Below are positions 24,801 to 35,665 of a stretch of 64,000 bases of DNA, in pieces. Both the position numbers and the translations under genes were made by a program. The notes below the pieces were generated by a model, which worked only from the letters and a program-made list of their open reading frames with translations, had not been told where the DNA came from and did not search any database. How positions within the stretch are numbered: the stretch's first letter is position 1; every line of letters starts with the position of its first letter. The DNA is from Saksenaea vasiformis B4078 (taxonomy: Eukaryota > Mucoromycota > Mucoromycetes > Mucorales > Saksenaeaceae), in NCBI GenBank assembly GCA_000697055.1, contig JNDT01001846.1, forward strand, positions 1 through 64,000, given 5' to 3'.

Positions 24801-25542
24801 TGACGAAGATGGAGAACAAAGCGCAAATGTGGCGCCAGAGGCTCCTACCTCGAATTCAACCGAAGAAAAGGTGACTGAACTATACAATCCCCCGAGCACA
24901 GAGGAATTTCCACCTCTTCCCATCCCACCAACTACGACAATTATCATTGCCGAAGAAAGTGCAGAAGCATCTACAGGAATGGATCTTTACCGCGGAACAG
25001 TTGCCAGCGCAGGAGATGATGCAGAACTAATTGTAAAAAATGCACCATCCTGGCTATTATCATATTTACTTTATGTAAGTGATTATATTTATTTTGTTTT
25101 GAATTTAAATAACCCATTGGTTGAATACAGAGCAAGACATCTAGCAAGGAGACTGTTAAGCTCACGTTCATTCTCAAGCCATTCGAAAATACGACATTGC
25201 CCGAATTACCGGGAGGGTAAGCGTAATTTTTGTAGAGACGTTCTCAACTCATAGGATCATAGCCCAAATAACCGGCTGCTGGCGAACAGAGTGTTGCGGG
25301 TGCGAAAATTAACGCAATACGTAGCAGAGAAGTTGAATATTGATCCCTCTCAAGCTGAGAGCATAGAGCTTTTGTGCGGTGATACAGTATTAGCACCGAC
25401 AACGACATTAGCTACGATAAAACAGCATATCTTGAAGTCAAGTGGCGATATTCCGTTGTCTTATCGGTACAAAGGCGAAGGCGAGCAAGAATCAAGCGCG
25501 TCGCCGTCTAATGCGATGTCTCTGCAGGCCGGAGCAAAATAA
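21878..25542 (+). CDS. WDR48/UAF1-like WD40 protein (deubiquitinase activator)
   Basis: WDR48 (S. pombe Bun107) binds and activates USP1/USP12/USP46-type deubiquitinases. Fourteen exons: 21878-22144, 22200-22290, 22340-22734, 22794-22895, 22945-23193, 23244-23306, 23361-23622, 23665-23762, 23815-23922, 23967-24069, 24123-24715, 24772-25074, 25131-25216, 25263-25542; exactly 3000 nt, 999 aa. The start RRKVSYV and the N-terminal propeller ([71 protein letters not shown]) match WDR48 closely. The C-terminal half has the DUF3337 region ([22 protein letters not shown]) and the [16 protein letters not shown] ubiquitin-like part. A Ser/Thr/Pro-rich linker lies at about residues 580-790. Intron 5 (GTTGGT donor) and intron 11 (56 nt, 24716-24771) are the least certain. 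AATAAA follows at 25644. Confidence 0.92.
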
Positions 25543-25929
25543 ACCAGACTGGGCTTTTAAATTTTCTTCAACGTCATATTACCTCTTCTTGGGACAAAGG
25601 AAACAACCCTATTTCTTGAACAGTTCTAGCTACTGTTTATTGGAATAAATCTTACGTTGCTCCAAATAAATTCTGCGTTCAGACAGAGTTAGTCTTCCGC
25701 TTACGTTGAAAGATTCCTGCCGTTCGTTCCTGGGCATATCTTTTCCAAAGATGTACGCACCGACTAAGACACAACATTAACGATCGATACTCGTTGCCGT
25801 GAAAGTTATCTTCACCGAAAGCGTCACATATCATGCTTAATCCTCTTGAATTCATGCTTGAACACGGTGGAGTCGTACGGTAGATAACGCTCGCATCTCG
25901 TTGGAGTCAATGTATTTTTTTTTACCGGA
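25543..25929. other. WDR48 3' flank
   Basis: 3' UTR and downstream DNA with AATAAA at 25644-25649. No gene recognised. Confidence 0.4.
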
Positions 25930-25949
25930 TAGTTTTGTCATCACGCAAT

Positions 25950-26370
25950 TGATACAGACGAATGGACGCATAAAAAGAAGAAAAAGTGGTCCTCCTTCCA
26001 AGACGCATCACTTTCCGTTATCTGGAACATCTTTTGTGTGTGACAATAGGAACCTGTCTTCAACATGTCTTTTGCACGAAATAACGAGTACATGATCACT
26101 GACAGACGCTTTGCATGAAGTAAAAGAATCTTATCTCTAACACGACACAATCGACGCGATATTTAACACACCTCTTGCACAAGACGGTGAAACCCGTCTC
26201 AGTTACATCTTTTGGTCCAGGTGGTGGGACGTTGCCAATGAGGCAATCGTAGCGTGGGGAAGTATGACACGTAAATCACATTACTACTGAACGTAGCAAG
26301 ACTTATTCCAAAGCGCTGTGTTCATCTGCAAGTAACGGCAAATAACTTCCAGTGGGGTCGATATCATAGA
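25950..26370. repeat. Dispersed internally repetitive element, copy 1
   Basis: Shares sequence with 62690-63250. The common parts begin GCATCACTTTCCGTTATCTG (26004 here) and continue through a run of imperfect units of about 40-45 bases built on CTATCTTCAACAC..CTTTTGCATGARAYAA. They end with a common tail resembling ATATGACACGYAAATCA...AAAGCGC.G.GTTCATCTG.AAGTAACG.CAAATA. This copy has fewer units (about 4) than copy 2. No ORF spans it. Confidence 0.6.
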
Positions 26371-28151
26371 AAAAGTCCTCTAAAACCATTGGGTGGTAAT
26401 GTGTTGATCATACCACGAAACCTCTACCGTTGGTAAATGGGCACCCTAGCGTATTCTGGTCTGTGGTTTGATGCTGTCCCATATATGAATAGTCCTTCGC
26501 TGTTACTGGAAGGCATCGTGTCGCGGTTCCACCTCCAAATTGAGTTCTTTTTGTGCCAATAGATACGCATTACCATCCATCGCTGAACTTCTACCCTTTG
26601 CCTTGCTTATATTTCAATCAATCCTTGTCAAATCTATGCATATCAATTTTGCGCTACGCGTCCCTTTGCTCTAAATTATGATAACAACAATTGAAAAGGA
26701 TACACATCCAACTGTTTACTCGTGCCGTAGATATTCCATCGAAGGAGATTTCTTCCGAACCATAACCCGAAGCATCTTGGAATGAAGTGATTCCGTAGCA
26801 GCAGAATGATCAGATTGTTGTTTCTGGCATGATGATCTGACCCTGACCTTATTTAACGCATACTTTTCTATTTTCTTTTGAGCTAGCTATTTCAGTCAAC
26901 CTTCAATGAGGCTACATCTTATCTCTCATGAACAAGTTACTCGAATTCCAGTGCACGAAAGGAGCATGAAATTAAAAGAGAAATGGAGAAATGGCGATCA
27001 TAGCTTTTCCCAAGGGATAGGCGCCTGAACTATGGCAGTATACGTAAACTACAAAGTCCAACAGTATCTCAGAAGCTGCAATTGCGAAAACACGAAATAA
27101 TAGTAAGGTAGACACGTTTCTGAATCTGCAATCATGTCCGAAAGAAAAAAGATCATCCGAGAGAAACCTCCTCGTGTCAGACAGATCTGTTTTCTAGTTA
27201 ATATTTTTAGACACTGTATACTGACTGAGAAAAAGTGCTTATCAGCTACGTTTATAGTTTGCCCTGAAAACGCTATTAGTTTGTTAAATGGAATGAACAC
27301 TGGAAAATGCATTGGCATTCAAATTTCAGGTACCGATTATTGCAACTAGACAGATGAACTCAGATCACACAAACGGCGTTATCATTCTTCCATACGGGAA
27401 AACTTTTTCCTGCATCTGTTTGCAAAGGATCCCTTCCATAGTAAAGCAAGATAGCAAGATCTTGGTGCAGGTAGGAGGTTGTGTAACTTGAATTCAGTTT
27501 TATCCAAGGTGGTTGGACGCGAAAAGCGACAAGTATTTCTCGGAAACGTTAGATTTCGATTGACCAGCTGCGCGCGCAATAAGCTTGCCTGCAGATTCTA
27601 AGCCATATATTGTAACAAATTTAGAAGCTGGTTATGAAAAAAAAAATTAACTGAAAGATGACGAATCGCTGATAAATCAGCCGTACGATTTGCTACTGCT
27701 ATTCCCCTAATACGTAATTGATTGTCTGCAAAGACATTTAATTGATAGTAGCAGACTTATTTTCAGAAAAGAAATGCCGCTAATCCTTATTTATACATTG
27801 CAGAGAACATTTGCAAAACTATTTGCGGGGAAGCTAGAGAGAATGCGCATTAGTAAGATAAACGTACAGGGTATTAGTCTTCTATTATATGCATACGGAT
27901 GAAATCAATTTTGCTCTATGCACAGCTGATTGAGACATAGCCAACGAAACGTTAGTGCGGAAAACGCAGAAATTTGCATAATCTTCGCGTTACTTGACGC
28001 GAATTATAACGTTTACCATTGAGTCTATTCCTGTATGAAACACTTGAGATGATTGGTTTGAGTTCACAAATTTGTACTGTGGCGTCGCAGTTTGCCCACA
28101 TGATTTGAGTTTATTGCCGGTTAGAGAGAACACACGCCAGATTTAGACGCA
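26371..28151. other. Gene-poor intergenic region
   Basis: About 1.8 kb without a supported gene. Short ORFs on both strands lack splice-compatible partners or family motifs. No tRNA, rRNA or long repeat seen. Confidence 0.4.
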
Positions 28152-28823
28152 CTAATCAAGATTGTCGCTGAGTATAAACCAGGAAATTTGTCCATGAACT
28201 GGATTCAATAGCCGGTAGGGAAGTGAGCCGCTCCCCGCAGACAACTTATCCAGGTCGGATTGATTTGCGATGACAATCAATTGATGTGCATGATTCAACA
28301 CAGGCAGACAAAACGATATTCTATTTATATGATCTGGTGCATCTTCTACTCCTGCCACCCAATCCACGTTTTCATCAAGAATTTCATGGTTTGGAAAAAG
28401 TCCGCATGTCTGACCGAAGTCACCAACACCAACAATGATCAGATCAAAAACAGGAAATCTGACAGTGTTCGCCGCTGCAAAGACGTTGCGGAGCTGTGCC
28501 ATGTATTGATCGGCACACTCAGCCGGTGTGGCCAAGAGATTCTCGTCGATTTCGTGGATTTGAGCTTGTCGTTCTTCCACGTGGGAAAACTGCCGATTCG
28601 ACAACGTGTCTTTTCCCGCCAGTTTTTCATCAGCGTAAAAAATTTGCCAGCTTGAGCAATCGTGAGAATTGATAACGGGCCATACAATAGTTGGCACTTC
28701 CTGTGGCTCTCCACTCACGGCAATGGTAAAACGATGATGGCGTTCAATGGCAGCCTTTGCGATGGTTTCAATTTTTTGCGAGAGTGCATCGCAGAGTTCC
28801 TGTTTCTTTTTGAACGTTCCCAT
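28152..28823 (-). CDS. 6-phosphogluconolactonase-like protein with altered active-site motifs
   Basis: Single-exon 223-aa frame covering most of the glucosamine-6-P isomerase/6PGL fold. The family hydrolyses 6-phosphogluconolactone in the oxidative pentose phosphate pathway. Recognisable parts in order: AAIERHHRFTIAVSG, WQIFYADEKLAG...SNRQF, FPVFDLIIVGVGD, GLFPNHEILDE, and a C-terminal NPVHGQISWFI. Two conserved signatures are changed. The phosphate-binding SGGS after the first strand reads SGEP, and the catalytic GxDGHTASLFP-type loop reads GDFGQTCGLFP, so the active-site His is Gln. The N-terminus is about 15-25 residues shorter than typical enzymes unless an upstream exon exists. The frame stays open over the whole domain, so it may be a pseudoenzyme rather than a dead gene; an early pseudogene is the alternative. 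Confidence 0.7.
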   Translation of the reverse strand: MGTFKKKQELCDALSQKIETIAKAAIERHHRFTIAVSGEPQEVPTIVWPVINSHDCSSWQIFYADEKLAGKDTLSNRQFSHVEERQAQIHEIDENLLATPAECADQYMAQLRNVFAAANTVRFPVFDLIIVGVGDFGQTCGLFPNHEILDENVDWVAGVEDAPDHINRISFCLPVLNHAHQLIVIANQSDLDKLSAGSGSLPYRLLNPVHGQISWFILSDNLD

Positions 28824-29183
28824 CCTGAGCAGAAGATGGTCACGTTTCCAAAAACGCGATCAATTTATGGCATCGCCAAGAATGTTTGCGTTTCCACCGG
28901 CTGGTTGGGGTGACACGGCAATGTCATCATAGACACTGGATGATCAAATAAGAAAAACGTGCTAGGATGACACAATTATGTACGCGTGAGTAGAGTGAAT
29001 ATGAATACGCTATAACGGTGAACCTCGCGCGACTTTGTCAGATTCTCCTAGAAAAACAAAAAAAAAACTCAGATGTTCGTTGCTCCGGCGATCGGGAAAT
29101 CGCGCTATATTTATTTATTACTTTGTTATTGTTGTATCTGTAGGCTTTAGTATATACAAACATTGTATCGATGTATAAGAGTA
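28824..29183. other. Intergenic between 6PGL-like gene and receptor gene
   Basis: Short spacer with the 6PGL-like promoter and the 3' UTR of the receptor gene. No gene recognised. Confidence 0.4.
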
Positions 29184-30814
29184 TTAGAGGCCACGGAACA
29201 TCTTTCTGAGTTTCTCGTTTTCACTATTCTTGCGACGTTTGTGAGGCGTACCCGAGCTAGCATGCGACACTGATTGCATCTCAATGGCATTGTCTCCATG
29301 AGCTCTTTCAGGGAAGCGCACAATTGTCGATTGGGAATCAGCCTTTGTTGTAGGGTATTGATGTTGTTCTTCTTCAGTATAAAACTCGTCTGGATGGTTA
29401 TGGCTGATGAAATCACCGCCGGTATCGTCGGAAGCGGTGTTATCCGTAGCAGACATACGATAAAATGGCGAGTCGGTGGCATCCACTTTTTTAGTGCCGA
29501 TGAATGTTCTGGTCAACCATCGCTTGAATCCGTTTTTAGAGCTGGCTCCGGAGTCTGTGTTGACATCGCCATATTTGTCAAGCATGTCGTTTTTGATACG
29601 TTGAAGCGCGTTCGAAAGCGCCGGATCAAGGCAAAAGGCCAATAAATTCAACACACCGGGCAGATCTGTTCCAATGATACTCCAATAGGTAACTCCCTCA
29701 TGCTAAACAGACGAACTGAGCACATTGTTTGAGCGCCGACAGGAACTTACCAAGACGTGGGCATACATTTGGACTAGCTCACAAATGTACCATCCTCCTT
29801 GTGTAACCCAAGGGATTAAGGCATACAAAGATATTCTCAGGGCAAGTTTGTTAAGCATTCTCTGATTGCGTCGGGCTTTGTTCTGAGCGTCATTGTTCTG
29901 ATTAAAGCTAGAGGTAATGCTTTTAATGTTCCTGATATTTTTTCTCAGTTTGATAATGACGGCGATCACCACGAAAAGACAGTAGAGAGATCCAATCAGA
30001 TTCCAACTGAGAAAGGTCAGCCATTCCCAAACCATGGTTCGCTTGGACGAAAACGCTATGAACCAGCAAGCACCGAAGTTTTCGTCAAGACCTAGACGGC
30101 CAGCAGCCTATATGCCTTATATGTTTAGAATCAAACCCGATAAGACATAGGTACCGTATTTACCCATGGAGGAATAGAAGTTGCAAGAGCCAAACCAAAG
30201 GACACAGAGAAATAGACAATCTCCAAGTAATTTTCTACGCTTTTGCCTTGAATAAAAATCTGTTGCGTAAAAAAAAATTTTTTTTTCTTTCTGGTTAGCG
30301 CGAAGCACTATAAAAAAATTGAACACAGCCACTATGTTACATACCCATTGTAAATTAAAGGCAATGGCTACACTAAGAAACGTGTATACATTTGTCAAGA
30401 ATATAAGCATCCAGGCTGTGCCACCACAAGCAGCTCCAGGTGTAGCGACATAGGTGAAGACAATGTAGGCAGCGGCCTTAATTGCATCCACCGCACTGAC
30501 TACAGCGGTGAGGCGGAGACTAACACGGTCCACCAGCGACTTGTCGTAGGCACGGATCAACAGCAAGATGATGCATACCAGAGATCCACCAGCAATACTC
30601 ATTGAATTGAGAATGAGGTTGAGATATGGAAATGCGGCTGCCAGCTGCAACAATACAATCAAAAGATTAAGAGGATGGTCTCGAACAAACCATGATTTAT
30701 CTTGCTTACATTGCCTGACATAACCATTTGATAACCTGGATCAAAGTCCCATGAGTCCACTGGAAGATGAGGTGTTGGTGTATTGGGATAAAGATCCGTT
30801 GCGTTGCTTGCCAT
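29184..30814 (-). CDS. Seven-transmembrane G protein-coupled receptor-like protein
   Basis: Five exons on the minus strand: 30814-30710, 30644-30345, 30307-30164, 30107-29751, 29702-29184 (1425 nt, 474 aa); all junctions keep frame. An Asn-containing N-terminal tail (NAT) precedes TM1 (LNSMSIAGGSLVCIILLLI), TM2, a Cys-rich loop ATPGAACGG before TM3, and a basic second inner loop (TRKKKKFFF). TM4 is YFSVSFGLALATSIPPW; then comes AAGRLGLDENFGACWF, a loop typical of cAMP-receptor-like GPCRs, followed by TM5 WLTFLSWNLIGSLYCLFVVI, TM6, TM7 (GVLNLLAFCLDPAL) and a long hydrophilic tail. The family is the fungal/Dictyostelium CAR-like or Git3-like group, so a plasma-membrane sensor coupled to a G protein is the likely role. 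The ligand cannot be told. The 9A/9T run in exon 3 is in frame as counted. Confidence 0.85.
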
Positions 30815-31320
30815 GATCCCCGAAAGCAAGAAAGCAAGAATAAGAGGTGATTGCTAAGATGGTTAGCCGTGCGTTTTTAGGGGTCCTGTCGTTTTGTGTA
30901 GCCTTACTATTCCCAGAAAGCGAAAATGAACCGGGATTTGAAGTATCAAGGCTTCGTGCTACCTTGGTGTTCCCCCAGTTGAAACCTCACAACGAAAAGT
31001 GTTTGTGCGGTGGCGTCCTATGCAGACTGATTACTAGACAAAAAATTTTTTTGAATGGAGAAAAGAAAGGCAGCCGTAACACGTTTTCCATAACTTCGCT
31101 GAAAGAAAAAATGGGTCGGATGTTTCAGACGGGAAGTCGTGCGTTGTACGGCGGAATGCAATGGTTGGTGGCACAAATTCATTAGGGGTTAGCGGCGATT
31201 TAATGAGCACATGGGTGGAATTTATCCGATCGCAGATCGAAAAATCAAGCCCACTAACCTATAAAGTGCCCCTGTAGGCATTTTTTTCTCCTGCGTATCA
31301 CTTCTTATTGTCCCATCGCT
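30815..31320. other. Divergent promoter region (receptor / amidase)
   Basis: Lies between two genes reading away from each other. A 109-codon frame (ATG 30859 to 31185) has no family I know and overlaps the likely promoters, so I do not call it a gene. The last 60 bases before 31321 contain a CT-rich initiator-like stretch. Confidence 0.4.
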
Positions 31321-33292
31321 ATGGCTCGCGGACTATTTACGCTTTTGGCCCTGGCATTGGGCGTTGCCAATGTGGCCGCTGCTAATACCCAGGAGAACCC
31401 CTTCCCTATGCCAAAGTGCAACGGATTCCAACTCGAAGAAGCTTCCATTGACGCTATTCAGGAAGCTTTGTCTTCCGGAAAACTCACCAGTCGCGAACTC
31501 GTCAAATGTTATCTCGATCGTGTCGAATTGGTTGATCCCTACTTGCAGTGAGTTATATATCTTTCCCGCCCTCTTCCAGTTTATCCTGATCGCTTGCAGT
31601 TCCATCATTGAGACCAATCCCGACGTCTACGACATCGCCGATCAACTTGACAGCGAACGTTACAATCACCATGTGAGTTACCAGATCAAATCAGAAAACA
31701 TGGAATAACCGTATGATTTCACCCAGGTCCGTGGCCCCCTTCATGGTATCCCTATCCTTATCAAAGACAACATCGCCACTGACGATAAGATGGAAACTGC
31801 CGCGGGATCAAATGGTATATGTTTAAAACATTTTGAGTTTAAACTCCATCTGACACAACTACACTAGCTTTGGTTGGTTCCAAGGTTCCCAGAGACGCTC
31901 ACGTGATCGCCCGTCTGCGTAAGGCTGGCGCTATCATCTTTGGTAAAGCCAACTTGGCCGAATGGGCTGATATTCGCTCTACAAATTACTCTGAAGGCTG
32001 GTCCGCACGTGGTGGACAGTCGCGCAATGCCTATAACCTCACCCAGAATCCCGCCGGATCCTCTTCCGGTAGTGCCCACGCTGTCGCTGCCAATTTGGTC
32101 ACTGTCTCCATCGGAACAGAGACCGATGGTAGCGTCATTGGTCCCGCACAACGTGCCGGTCTCGTTGGTATCAAACCAACTGTCGGCCTCACTTCGCGTG
32201 ATGGCGTGATTCCGGAGTCGCATTCTCAGGTAACGCGTTAAATGCGAAAAGTTAAATGTCTGACAGTAGATCTCAATTAGGACACCGTCGGAACTTTCGG
32301 AAGAACTTTTAAGGACGCTGTCTACGTGCTTGATGCCATCAAGGGTGTTGACGAGCGTGATCCCGTCACTTCCCAACAGAAGGGCCGTGTTCCCAAGCGT
32401 CTTGCCAAATATGTCTCGAAGAAGGGTGCCCTCGAAGGTGTTAGAATTGGTATCCCATGGAAGGCGATCTGGCAAGCTCCCACCACGAGAGCCGCCCTTC
32501 CCCAGCTGTTCAGCGCCATTGAAGAATTGCGCAATGCTGGTGCCATTATTGTGAACAACACTAATATTCCTACCATTGACACTCTTGCTCCCAGCCCTCC
32601 CCGTAAGTCTTCATATCACTTTATCAAACATTGGCGCTAAATGCATTATTCCAGAGTGGGATTGGGCTTTCAAGAACTCGCTTGGTCTTAACAACCAGTC
32701 TGAATACACTGTGGTCTGCTATGAATTCAAGCGCGATTTGAACAAATATCTGTCTGAACTCAAGTCTTCCCCTGTCCGAACTTTGGCTGATATTATTACC
32801 TACAACGATGCTCACTTTGAAGAAGAGATGAAGTACTTCAGACAAGAATCTCTCGTTCATTGTGACAGCAACCCTTTCACTGATGAAGAGTATAAGGAGG
32901 CCAAGGTAAATTTTTTAAGCGTTTGTCCTACCTAATATACTGAATCGTCCTGCTAGGCTTACATTTTGAGAAAGACTCGTAAGGAGGGTATTGATGCCGC
33001 TCTCAAGAACAACAACGTCACCGCTCTCCTTGCTCCTTCTGACAACTGGAGTATGACTACCCAGATCTCTGCTCAAGCCGGTTATCCTATTGTTACAATC
33101 CCTGCTGGTCACGATCCTTGGGGTGTACCTTTCGGCATCTCTCTCTGGGGAACTGCCTTTTCCGAGCCTACCCTCATCAAGCTTGGTTCTGCCGTTGAAG
33201 ATACTCTTCGCCGCAGACAAACCCCCCGCTTTTATGAGCATAAGACCAAGCTTATTCCTGTTGCGGATGCTTATGGCGTTTTCCATCAATAA
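31321..33292 (+). CDS. Secreted amidase (amidase-signature family)
   Basis: Seven exons: 31321-31547, 31600-31672, 31727-31814, 31868-32229, 32281-32602, 32655-32905, 32957-33292 (1659 nt, 552 aa). It hydrolyses C-N bonds of amides with a Ser-cisSer-Lys triad. The Lys is in LIKDNIAT, the cis-Ser and nucleophile are in the Gly/Ser-rich NPAGSSSGSA and GTETDGSVIGPA segments, so the triad is complete. The first about 20 residues (MARGLFTLLALALGVANVAAA) form a clear signal peptide, pointing to the secretory pathway, unlike GatA or fatty-acid amide hydrolase. NNT and NNQS sequons fit a glycoprotein. The C-terminal part GYPIVTIPAGH.PWGVPFGISLWG is typical. All introns are 51-54 nt. The substrate cannot be told; close fungal relatives are annotated only as amidases. 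Confidence 0.92.
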
Positions 33293-35665
33293 GGACGATA
33301 CCCGTTGTAGCTAGACAATCTCTTTACACAAACCTAATACTTAATGCATCTATTTATGGTTGATTGGCCATAAACTGATTTGTGTAATGCGACACGTGGA
33401 CGGACCTTAATCCCTGCTTTCTTCTTGTGTCCCCAAATGGTGAAGCGCGTTTCCGATTAAGCTTGCAGTATCTCCATTTTCGTTCTAAGATTCCTAAATG
33501 AGATAGCTCTGTTCAATCCTTCTAACTAGCAATAGAGAGAGAGCAAATGTGTGCATTCTACCTGATTGTTCAGAAAATGTCTAGCGGGCACATCGGACCG
33601 CGCCTTCGCTTGTGCCACTCATACTGGTACGTTATCTAAGTTCTTGCCCGAAGCAAATGCTACGGAGTAAAATGTCAGTGAATATCGTGACACCGAACCG
33701 CCGGTTCTTCTTCAACGCTCACGAATTCAGAGAGCTGACTCTTTTATCAGCTTAGTCTACTATAACGGACAGTAGTACTTGTCAGATTTAAACTTTAGAC
33801 TCAATGCGGTGCTTGATTTGAAATTCTAGAGTATCATGGTTTTCTAGGGCATCTCACTTTGACAAACGGCAACCTACTCCGAGGCCTGTCAAAGCAAGTC
33901 TAAAGTACCACGGCAAAGGTAGATCTAGGGCACTGAGATTGGAAACATCTTCCTTTTTTTTTGTCTTGTTAGTAGATTTTTGTATCTCAGACCGAAGGGT
34001 GTATTTCCTTTTAGCAAATTAGCCGATCAATGGTGTAGGAACCATTGTCGGTTGGTTAGTCATGGGTTATCTCACAATCACTGCTTGTCACAATGAACTA
34101 GTACACAAACAGACTCCGTGCCTAGCTGAACTTTCCACCGCTACCACTTTCAAGAAACCGGCCTTTGCCAAGAATTTCCTCGCCTTCTTCATCATCTGAA
34201 GCTGAGATACACGCTAGAGGCTAAACCTGTCTTCTGGAAACGCACAGGCCGACCATCGATAGACAACCCCCGATTTTTTGCACTAAACGCGTTCAACCCG
34301 ATGCCAGTTTCTTGATTGCGGCTTATCTTTAAAGCCCCTGTATTACATATACTATTTCTCCTTGAGGAAGGAAGTTGTTCTGTCCTTTGTGAATTAATCA
34401 TCAAAGTTACTGGGTACAGTCCGCGGAGACCCGACTAATGGAGATCATTGCCGATTGGGTGCCCTCATCCGAGTAAACATCCAAATCCTGTCCTTATCGT
34501 CGGTGTTGATTCTATTGAATGGTTGCCCATGACACATCTGCATGTAGTTGCCGTGTCTGATGGTATCTAGCTGGCTTTCAGACTGTACCAATCACACTAC
34601 CACATCACAACTGAGTACACTACCTGAGATAGATCAATACTGCCCCAACCGACAATTTTCCCCGAACCCCATTCCGGGTTCGTTCCCCCGTTTATCTGCA
34701 ATACGGGACCCACGGAGCTATAATGTCATCGTTTTGCTTCTTTCATTTATCACCTCCAACATACCTTCTCTTAGACGTAGCATTGCTAATGGCTATTAAA
34801 GTGTATCAGAAAGACAACACTTCGTCAAGTATTTATCTCTTTTACACGAGGTGTACAAAATTCGGTCATACCTCTTCCAAACGGAATATTCCCATGGTAA
34901 GAAGACATCAATCAAAATCTAGATCGTTACCGGATATATCTGCAGCAGCATAAGGTTTATAGTCTATCGTTTTGCATATATCAAGCCAGGTTCTGTAGAG
35001 ACGATTTGCGTGATAGATAAGAACATTGAGCTGCAGGAAATCGAGTTGGTCAAATTCGTGTAATAATCCCTTCAATCTTATTGCACTTCTCAAAGAAACC
35101 AAGCATGTAACGTATACTGGCGAGAATTCAAGCCATGATTAGGTTAGTGTTTTTAGGGACAACCGATGGTACCATGTATCGAAAGTTGACTTCCGCAGAA
35201 CGACTGAATAAAACGTATTTGCTGTATGAAAGCAAATAGATACAAATTCAGACAATATTAAGAAATCCCACCTGATGAAGCTGCACAAGCTGTAACCTGG
35301 ACGTCTAGAATTAGTCTCTATATCATTTTGGTGCCGTCTGCAACAAATTCAGACTGAGTTTGTCCCTTTTAGTCAAAACACTAGAACTAGGGTTTGTACA
35401 ATGTTAATCGAATCGAGGTATTGCTTGCTTGGCTTCACCGCTTGGTCTATGTACGTGGCCTTCTTGTAGGCTCTGCAGCGGCTTGTGGCCCCAGGCGGGA
35501 TTACAAGATTTGTCCAGCCTTCACGTGAGGCCAGGGGGGAATCATTCTGTAATCCGCGAACGCTAGAGCGGTTTAGTGAACACGGTCTGTGATCGCATCG
35601 TCACTATCAAACAAGTCCAGATCGTTTCTAGATAGCGCTAGAAGAAACAGTCAACTATTATCTAA
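33293..35665. other. Gene-poor intergenic region
   Basis: About 2.4 kb with only short ORFs and no splice-joinable coding block. No repeat family, RNA gene or transposon recognised. The right end is the promoter of the RCC2-like gene. Confidence 0.4.

Noticed and set aside
30859..31185. 109-codon plus-strand ORF between the receptor and amidase genes
   Set aside because: No known family, no good context, and it fills the shared promoter of two divergent genes.
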